Source: Methanoregula sp.
GTDB lineage: Archaea; Halobacteriota; Methanomicrobia; Methanomicrobiales; Methanospirillaceae
Assembly: GCA_022710665.1 (NCBI GenBank)
Contig: JAKLGN010000026.1
Coordinates: 1-11,569 of the forward strand
DNA length: 11,569 nucleotides
Direction: 5' to 3'
Below, one piece after another: positions 6,458 through 11,569 of the stretch. The notes beneath the pieces were generated by a model, which searched no databases, was not told where the DNA came from, and was given only the letters and a program-made list of their open reading frames with translations. The position numbers were made by a program, and so were the translations under genes. The stretch's first letter is position 1. The number at the start of each line of letters is the position of its first letter.

Positions 6458-6464
6458 CTTATAA
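6458..6464 (-). promoter_or_regulatory. Putative TATA box of the six-gene operon
   Basis: TTATAAG on the minus strand predicts a transcription start near 6434, leaving about a 16-base leader before the ATG at 6418 that still contains GGTGA. A second weaker TATA-like stretch lies closer (ACTATATGG). The assignment rests on spacing only. Confidence 0.4.
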
Positions 6465-6490
6465 TGCATGCCGGAAAAGATTGCATACTA

Positions 6491-6520
6491 CTGAAAAGAA
6501 CAAGGGGCGGGTGAACCCCT
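6491..6520 (-). terminator. Terminator of the RGG-protein gene
   Basis: On the minus strand AGGGG (6520-6516) pairs with CCCCT (6507-6503) around an 8-base loop and is followed by the U-rich TTGTTCTTTTC. It lies about 30 bases after the stop of the gene ending at 6550 and before the promoter of the six-gene operon. Confidence 0.45.
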
Positions 6521-6549
6521 GGACGGGCACGGTTCCGCCAGACAATGAA

Positions 6550-6882
6550 TCAGCGAGCTGACTTTGCCTTTGCACCGAGGGCAGAGACTTTCGCCCTGCG
6601 CATCCTTCTGCGGATCATCGGGTTTGCCGTTGACTCATTCATCCCGGAGCCACCGGAACGATCGCCGCCACGCCTGCCGCCACGTCCCCCGCGGCTACCC
6701 CGGGAACCCCCGCGGCCGCCCATGGCTTCTGCCATCTGGTCGATCTGCTTGACATTTGCGCCTGCCTTGAACCGCTGGTTCGGTCCCGGGGTCTTGGCTT
6801 CGCCTTCTTTTTTCGGCACGAGCCGGATCTTGCCCTTGACGCCTTTTACCTGTGCCCAGAGGGTTGTACCTGTTTTACCCAT
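6550..6882 (-). CDS. Small basic protein with RGG/glycine-arginine tract
   Basis: The 110-residue protein has three parts. Residues 1-54 form a conserved-looking basic start (MGKTGTTLWAQVKGVKGKIR, then LVPKKEGE and GPNQRFKAGANVKQIDQMAE). Residues 55-80 are almost only Gly, Arg and Ser with several RGG triplets. Residues 88-110 are very basic (MIRRRMRRAKVS, then AKAKSAR). The N-terminal part resembles, from memory only, small methanogen proteins filed as DUF5350. RGG tracts are typical of RNA-binding proteins, so a role with RNA or ribosomes is likely but inferred. The start is clear: AAGGAG lies seven bases before the ATG, and a TATA-like box is at 6916-6923. It follows gatE after a 93-base gap with its own promoter. 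Confidence 0.78.
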   Translation of the reverse strand: MGKTGTTLWAQVKGVKGKIRLVPKKEGEAKTPGPNQRFKAGANVKQIDQMAEAMGGRGGSRGSRGGRGGRRGGDRSGGSGMNESTANPMIRRRMRRAKVSALGAKAKSAR

Positions 6883-6915
6883 AGTTAAACTCCTTATCTA
6901 ATTCTGCTGCCCCGC

Positions 6916-6923
6916 TCATAAAT
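6916..6923 (-). promoter_or_regulatory. Putative TATA box of the RGG-protein gene
   Basis: ATTTATGA on the minus strand is centred about 38 bases before the ATG at 6882 and predicts a transcription start near 6895. That leaves a short leader containing AAGGAG. A further TATA-like TTTTATGG lies just after the gatE stop. Confidence 0.4.
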
Positions 6924-6975
6924 GTTCGCGCCTGATCGGTTCCCCGTAAGGTTTGCCGTCATCCATAAAAGGCGG

Positions 6976-8826
6976 TTATTTTCGGGGAGTTGCTGCATTG
7001 ATCTCTTTTTTCAGAATTTCGCTCACGATTTTCCCGTTTGCCGATCCGCGCACTTCTGCCATCACGATTCCCATGAGCGGGCCGATCGCGGCAGTACCTT
7101 TCTGTGCCACAAAGTCTTTGCGATCAGCAATAATGTTCCTGATTATCTTTTCCAGATCTTCACGGGACACGACCGGGGCGAGTTGTGCAAGGGCTTCGGA
7201 GAAGCTGCTGCCCTCCGCAATCTTCCGGAGCATGTCGGGGATCGCTTCCCTAGCCGCTTTCCCGGAACCGACGGCATGCCATATGTCAAGATATGCCTGG
7301 TCAGGGACCGTACGGATATCAACCCCGTCCCTCCGGAGTTCTGTGGTGGTGGAAAGGATGGTGAAGGCCGCAAGCTTCGGCTTGATTCCTTCCTGTACTG
7401 CCTGCTCGAAGAGCGGGAGTTTCTCTGATGCTGCCAGCTGGAGCGCGTAGTTCCTGTCGATCTCAAAGGCCGCAGCAAACCGTTCTGCCTTGGTGGTAAG
7501 CAGCTCGGGGATGATGACAGCTTCCCACCTTGTATCATCAATGACCACCGGCATGACATCTGTTTCGGGATACATCCGGGCTGCCCCCGGCAGAGGTCGC
7601 ATGTAGCTGGTGCTCCCGTTCTCGAGCATCTTGCGGGTCTCTTCCGGAACCGGTTTGTCCGAGAGTGCGAGTTTTGCCCGGAGGATAACCTGGCCGGCCG
7701 CGCAGGAGGCCTGTTTTTCGCTGGTTCCCGCAACGAGGACAACGCAGTCCTCTTTCTCGGCATGCATGCAGGTCCGGAGACGGTTTACTTCTTCCGCTGT
7801 GACCCCGTACGCCGGGAGCTCATCGGTATGGAAGATACCCCCGACCCCGCACTTTTTCGCGTAATCCGATATCTCGCTGCCAAGCCTGCGCTCCGGCTGG
7901 ATCTCGCGCCCGACAAGACCGGCAAAGCCCTTGAGATTTATCGCGTGGATCTTCTTTGCTTTTTTAAGCACGGCAGATTTGGTTTCATGAAACAGGGTTG
8001 TGACATCAGCCCCTCCGGTTGCATCAACAGAGGCCCCGCACTTCCTGAGATCATCGCGAATCGCAAGAAGGCTTATCTGGCGCCGGACTTCGCGCCGGAC
8101 AACTTCGGCGATAAGATCGAGTTCCTGCACGCCTTTAATCTCAACGCGGGCTCCATCCGCTATCGATATATTGACGTCCTGCCGGATTGTGCCGAGCCCC
8201 CGCTTGACCTTTCCGGTGGATCGGAGTACCATACCAATATACTCGGCCACCTTCTGGACATCTTCCGGTGTGTACATGCAGGGGGAGGTCGTGATCTCGA
8301 TAAGCGGGATCCCGAGCCGGTCAAGGCTGAAAATCTCGTCCTTCACCCGCTGGGCTGCCTCCTCTTCAAGGCAGATCGTCTCTATCAGCCCGCCGTCAGG
8401 GAGTTTTCCGTTGAATGCAACAAGTGCCGTGCGCTGGAAACCGCTCGTGTTGGAGCCGTCGATGACAAGTTTTCTCATCGTGTGCACCTGCGGTACGGGT
8501 GTCATGCCGAACATCTTTGCGATGGTGAGACAGACTGCCATTGATTCGTCATTTACCGGTGCCGGAGGCTCCTCATCGTTCTCGACAAGGCAGGTGGTGT
8601 CATAGGTATAGTACCGGAACTTCCGGTCATGCTTCATCTCTTCCTGGGCCGCCCTGTCGATCTCGCCCATCTCGCTGACAGTAGCACGGAGGTAACGGGA
8701 GAACTCACCGTTGTGATCCGCTATCTCGCGAAGCATGGTGGGGCAGTGGCAGAAGAGTTTCTCCCGCGTATCCAGCTGCTGGTGGATCTCGATACCCGCC
8801 ATGAGGCCAAGGGCTTTATAGTCCAT
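6976..8826 (-). CDS. gatE: Glu-tRNA(Gln) amidotransferase subunit E
   Basis: GatE activates the Glu on mischarged Glu-tRNA(Gln) with ATP and transfers ammonia from GatD to form Gln-tRNA(Gln). The 616 residues show the GatB/GatE fold: GIEIHQQLD (11-19), CHCP (26-29), KLPDGGLIETICLEEEAAQ (141-159), LGIPLIEITTSP (171-182) and RQDVNISI (215-222). A region at about 265-405 takes the place of the AspRS-like insertion that separates GatE from GatB. RPLPGAARMYPETD (410-423) returns to the common core, and the helical YqeY-like tail runs to the end. Length is normal for the family. The ATG at 8826 has GGAGGAG five bases upstream and overlaps the gatD end by 11 bases, so the two subunits are translationally coupled. 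The call is secure. Confidence 0.97.
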   Translation of the reverse strand: MDYKALGLMAGIEIHQQLDTREKLFCHCPTMLREIADHNGEFSRYLRATVSEMGEIDRAAQEEMKHDRKFRYYTYDTTCLVENDEEPPAPVNDESMAVCLTIAKMFGMTPVPQVHTMRKLVIDGSNTSGFQRTALVAFNGKLPDGGLIETICLEEEAAQRVKDEIFSLDRLGIPLIEITTSPCMYTPEDVQKVAEYIGMVLRSTGKVKRGLGTIRQDVNISIADGARVEIKGVQELDLIAEVVRREVRRQISLLAIRDDLRKCGASVDATGGADVTTLFHETKSAVLKKAKKIHAINLKGFAGLVGREIQPERRLGSEISDYAKKCGVGGIFHTDELPAYGVTAEEVNRLRTCMHAEKEDCVVLVAGTSEKQASCAAGQVILRAKLALSDKPVPEETRKMLENGSTSYMRPLPGAARMYPETDVMPVVIDDTRWEAVIIPELLTTKAERFAAAFEIDRNYALQLAASEKLPLFEQAVQEGIKPKLAAFTILSTTTELRRDGVDIRTVPDQAYLDIWHAVGSGKAAREAIPDMLRKIAEGSSFSEALAQLAPVVSREDLEKIIRNIIADRKDFVAQKGTAAIGPLMGIVMAEVRGSANGKIVSEILKKEINAATPRK

Positions 8827-10003
8827 GAGTGCTCCTCCGCGAACATTCGCCTTTGAGATTCTCCTGCATCATCGCTGCCGCTTTCCCTGCATCCTTCTCG
8901 TTGCCGAGCACCCACATCATCTTCACAAGAGCCACCTCCGGCAGCAGATCGCCGCCCTCGATAATGCCCGCATCGAGGAGGTCTCGGCCGGTGTCGTAGA
9001 CCCGGTCGCAGACCCGGCCGTGCATGCACTGCGAGGTCATGACAACGAGGGTCCCCTTCTCAACAAGACGTCCCAGCGCGGGGATGAGCGTGGTGCTGGT
9101 GTGCCCGAGGCCGGTTCCCGCGATCACAAGGCCGTGGTAGTCTTCGTACGCTTTCAGGATGCCCGGGGACATGCCCGGGTAGAACTGGACAAGGGCGCAG
9201 TGCGGGTCGAGAGCGTCGTGGAGCGCAAGAGTGCGGGCCCCCCTCCTGACCGCTTCCTTTGCAAGGGTGACGTTCTGCGAGGGATACCCGACTTCACCGA
9301 TCGGGGCTATGCCAAGGCTCTGGAAGGCATCCCGGCGGGAGGTGTGCATCTTGCGCACCCGTGTGCCCCGGTGGATGGCGCAGGTATCATCGTTCGTGGT
9401 AGCATGCATTACGACTGCCACCTCCCCGAGTTCGCTTGTTGCCGCAACTGCGGCACAGACCGCGTTCATGGCATTGTCGCTCGAGGGCCGGTCTGCGGAA
9501 CGCTGGGAACCGACAAAGACTATCGGCACAGGGGTGTCGATCATGAAACTGAGCGCTGCCGCGCTGTAGGCCATGGTATCTGTTCCATGGGTTACCATAA
9601 CGCCGGTTGCTCCCCCTTTTATCTCAGCATGGACCGCTCCGGCAAGTTCCTGCCATATTGCAGGAGTCATATTCTCCGAGAGGATGGTTGCAAGCGGGAT
9701 CGTGCGGTAGTTCGCAATCTCTTTTAGTGCGGGAATCGCGGTCAGGATGTCGCTCGCATTGAACTGGCTCGTGACGGAGCCGGTCCGGTAATCGATCCTG
9801 CTTGCGATAGTCCCCCCCGTGGAGACGATGGCAAGGGTTGGGAGATTTTTGTTCTGGACAACCGCTGGCTGTGTCACCGCTACCGTTGCGGGGTGTTCAA
9901 TCAGGGAGCAGGAAGCCGGAGGGACACCAATATTGTACCCGGAGTCAAGTTTTACGACAGCCATCCCGTCGCGCTTCGTGATGTACACGCCTCTTCGGCT
10001 CAT
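8816..10003 (-). CDS. gatD: Glu-tRNA(Gln) amidotransferase subunit D
   Basis: GatD is the L-asparaginase-like subunit that releases ammonia from Gln or Asn for GatE; the pair is found only in archaea. From the first ATG the protein has 395 residues. The asparaginase motifs are STGGTIAS (61-68, nucleophile Thr 62), HGTDTMAYSA (139-148, Thr 141 and Asp 142), GSQRSADRPSSD (165-176) and KMHTSRRDAF (218-227, Lys 218), so all four catalytic residues of the family are present. The start is doubtful. Seventeen further in-frame codons upstream, to 10054, continue the family-like N-terminal domain (QFASGDHIQCSYKG) and follow a good GGAGG, but the first codon is ATA. The ATG at 10003 has only an AGGG touching it. 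The true gene may therefore be 8816-10054. It overlaps gatE by 11 bases. Confidence 0.93.
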   Translation of the reverse strand: MSRRGVYITKRDGMAVVKLDSGYNIGVPPASCSLIEHPATVAVTQPAVVQNKNLPTLAIVSTGGTIASRIDYRTGSVTSQFNASDILTAIPALKEIANYRTIPLATILSENMTPAIWQELAGAVHAEIKGGATGVMVTHGTDTMAYSAAALSFMIDTPVPIVFVGSQRSADRPSSDNAMNAVCAAVAATSELGEVAVVMHATTNDDTCAIHRGTRVRKMHTSRRDAFQSLGIAPIGEVGYPSQNVTLAKEAVRRGARTLALHDALDPHCALVQFYPGMSPGILKAYEDYHGLVIAGTGLGHTSTTLIPALGRLVEKGTLVVMTSQCMHGRVCDRVYDTGRDLLDAGIIEGGDLLPEVALVKMMWVLGNEKDAGKAAAMMQENLKGECSRRSTHGL

Positions 10004-10067
10004 TCCCTTGTAGCTGCACTGGATATGGTCGCCGGAGGCAAACTGTGGGGTTATGCTATCAGCCTCC
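10004..10067 (-). promoter_or_regulatory. gatD ribosome site and in-frame N-terminal extension with ATA at the start position
   Basis: On the minus strand GGAGG (10067-10063) is followed after eight bases by ATA (10054-10052), in frame with gatD with no stop between. The 17 codons read ITPQFASGDHIQCSYKG. The GD followed by alternating hydrophobic residues looks like the first strand of the GatD N-terminal domain. The ATA shares bases with the argH stop as ATAA, where overlapping archaeal genes usually have ATGA. No ATG, GTG or TTG lies in frame between the GGAGG and 10003. Confidence 0.5.
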
Positions 10068-11544
10068 GTGCTTTGGAGATGAGCTCTTCCCTTGCCTTTG
10101 CGATTTTTGTCAGTTTCTGGTCAACGATTACAGAATCGGCATCAAGCTGTTTCCTGCGGTCATGGATGGCACCTTTGATTGCCACCGGAGCCGGCCCTCC
10201 GGGAGCTTTCCGGAGGCCGATGGAATACTCCGGGTCAAGCACGTTGTTGATCTTTTCCTGGGTGAGCCCTTTTTTGACGAGCGAGATCCCGCTGTCCAGT
10301 TCCCGTGCCGCTTCTTCGAGTGTGCCGAGAGAAAGATCTCCTTTCTGTACAGCTCTCCCGACAATATTGTGGGCAGTCCGGAAGGGGATATTGTATGCCC
10401 TGACAAGCGAGTCTGCAAGTTCGGTAGCAGTAGAAAATCCCTTGCCGGCCTCCTCCCTCATGCGTTCTTTATCAAATTTCGCACTGGCAAGCATATCAAT
10501 AAGGAGCCGGATGCTCTCTTTTGTGTCCTGCATCCCGCGCCAGATATTCGGCGTGAGTTCCTGCAGGTCGCGGTTGTAGCTCATGGGAAGTCCCTTGACC
10601 GTCATCATGGCCCCGCTGAAGGATCCAAAGACCGACCCGCTCTTTGCCCGCATGATCTCGGCGGTATCAGGGTTCTTCTTCTGGGGCATTATCGAAGAGG
10701 TGGAGCAGAACGCGTCGTCGAGCGAAACAAACCTCACAAACGAGGTGGACCATATGATCAGTTCCTCGCAGAGCCGGCTCGTATTGACCATAAGAATGGC
10801 GAGATCGGCCAGGGTCTCCAGGGCAAAGTCACGGGTGGCCACCGCATCCATGGTGTTTATGACAAGACCGTCAAAGCCGAGGATGGCTGCAGTGTAATCA
10901 CGGTTCACCGAATAGCCGGTAGATGCGAAAGCGGCTGCACCGAGCGGGGAGAGGTTGACCCTTGTGTACGCATCCCGGAGACGGTCGAAGTCCCGGGAAA
11001 AGGCCTGTTCGTAGGCAAGGAGGTGGTGGGCAAGGGTTGTCGGCTGGGCGTGTTGCAGGTGGGTGAACCCCGGCATCACACTATCCTTGTGCTGCGCGGC
11101 AAGGGCAATGAGGACCCCGCGGACTTTCAGGAGCGCTGACATCTGCTTGAGAAGCTCTTCCCGCAGTTTTATCCGGATGCAGGTTACGACCTCATCGTTC
11201 CGGGACCGGCCTATGTGCAGCCGCCCTCCGGCCTCTGCTCCTGCTGACCCGATGAGAACCGACTCGATCCCCGCATGGATATCCTCAAAGCGGTCATCAA
11301 ATACTTCTTCGCAAATCCCGTTGTCATACATTGCCAGGAGTGCTGGCAGGAGTTGTTTTGTCACCTTGCGGTCAATGATCTTCTGCTTGTCGAGCATCAG
11401 TACATGCGCAATATCCACAAGGATATCTGCATCAGCAATATGGCGGTCGGCATGCATTGATGAGAGGAAATGCGTCATCTCACCAGTCCGCTCACCCGAC
11501 AGACGCCCCAGCCTTACCACATCTTTTCGCATCCGTTCATCCAT
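10051..11544 (-). CDS. argH: Argininosuccinate lyase
   Basis: ArgH splits argininosuccinate into arginine and fumarate, the last step of arginine synthesis, as a cytosolic homotetramer. The 497 residues carry the three conserved regions of the fumarase/aspartase superfamily: HIGRSRND (110-117), PGFTHLQHAQPTT (158-170, catalytic-region His 162) and the signature SSIMPQKKNPD (283-293) with the active-site serine pair. Length fits the archaeal enzymes. The ATG at 11544 gives a complete protein; ATG at 11532 (MRKDVVRLGRLSGER) is an equally good alternative, as neither has a strong ribosome site. An AT-rich stretch (AATAATAAC, near 11560-11568) could be its TATA box, but the window ends there. It heads the argH-gatD-gatE operon and its stop is fused to the gatD start region. 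Confidence 0.97.
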   Translation of the reverse strand: MDERMRKDVVRLGRLSGERTGEMTHFLSSMHADRHIADADILVDIAHVLMLDKQKIIDRKVTKQLLPALLAMYDNGICEEVFDDRFEDIHAGIESVLIGSAGAEAGGRLHIGRSRNDEVVTCIRIKLREELLKQMSALLKVRGVLIALAAQHKDSVMPGFTHLQHAQPTTLAHHLLAYEQAFSRDFDRLRDAYTRVNLSPLGAAAFASTGYSVNRDYTAAILGFDGLVINTMDAVATRDFALETLADLAILMVNTSRLCEELIIWSTSFVRFVSLDDAFCSTSSIMPQKKNPDTAEIMRAKSGSVFGSFSGAMMTVKGLPMSYNRDLQELTPNIWRGMQDTKESIRLLIDMLASAKFDKERMREEAGKGFSTATELADSLVRAYNIPFRTAHNIVGRAVQKGDLSLGTLEEAARELDSGISLVKKGLTQEKINNVLDPEYSIGLRKAPGGPAPVAIKGAIHDRRKQLDADSVIVDQKLTKIAKAREELISKARRLIA

Positions 11545-11569
11545 CTCTTTACTATCCCGTTATTATTGG

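Noticed and set aside
6640..6730. Tandem DNA repeat in the GC-rich stretch
   Set aside because: It is explained by the Gly/Arg codons of the RGG tract; the units are irregular and in frame.
8825..9727. Plus-strand open frame opposite gatD (300 codons)
   Set aside because: It is antisense to a gene with all asparaginase motifs and has no recognisable domain.
10045..11139. Long plus-strand open frame opposite argH (364 codons)
   Set aside because: It is a shadow of argH, which carries complete catalytic motifs. The shadow is rich in Gly, Arg, Asp and Cys with no domain.

Overview
The window looks like chromosomal DNA from a methanogenic archaeon, most likely of the order Methanomicrobiales (inference). 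It carries the archaea-only amidotransferase GatD/GatE, a DUF2070 membrane protein, a UPF0212 (DUF555) protein and a single-domain diphthine-ammonia ligase. Its signals are archaeal: TATA boxes about 25 bases upstream of starts, GGAGG-type ribosome sites, and T-tract terminators. Nothing points to a phage, a transposon or a CRISPR array.

Left part (1-1832). Bases 1-513 hold no convincing gene but are rich in small hairpins. A tRNA-Gln(UUG) gene at 514-586 is followed by a plus-strand gene for a two-helix potassium channel with an unassigned helical C-terminal region (655-1479). Its TATA box lies inside a perfect 9-base inverted repeat and sits about 26 bases before the ATG, which suggests a leaderless mRNA. 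A T-rich terminator follows. The gap 1480-1832 then holds a series of inverted repeats and a 30-codon reading frame with a strong ribosome site.

Middle (1833-6418, minus strand). Six tightly packed genes read leftward and look like one operon: an unrecognised small protein, a nitroreductase-family flavoprotein, UPF0212, a PfkB-family kinase, a Dph6-like ATP pyrophosphatase, and DUF2070. Junctions range from a 14-base overlap to a 10-base gap. A run of eight U residues ends the unit.

Right part (6550-11544, minus strand). argH, gatD and gatE form an overlapping operon (argininosuccinate lyase, then both subunits of the Glu-tRNA(Gln) amidotransferase). A separately promoted gene follows for a small basic protein with an RGG/glycine-arginine tract. 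GatDE makes Gln-tRNA(Gln), and its tRNA substrate is encoded about 6.5 kb away in the same window. The clearest oddity is the argH/gatD junction. The normal-looking in-frame start position of gatD, behind a good GGAGG, reads ATA rather than ATG and is fused to the argH stop as ATAA. GatD must therefore start at a rare AUA, or at an ATG 17 codons further in that removes what looks like conserved N-terminal sequence.
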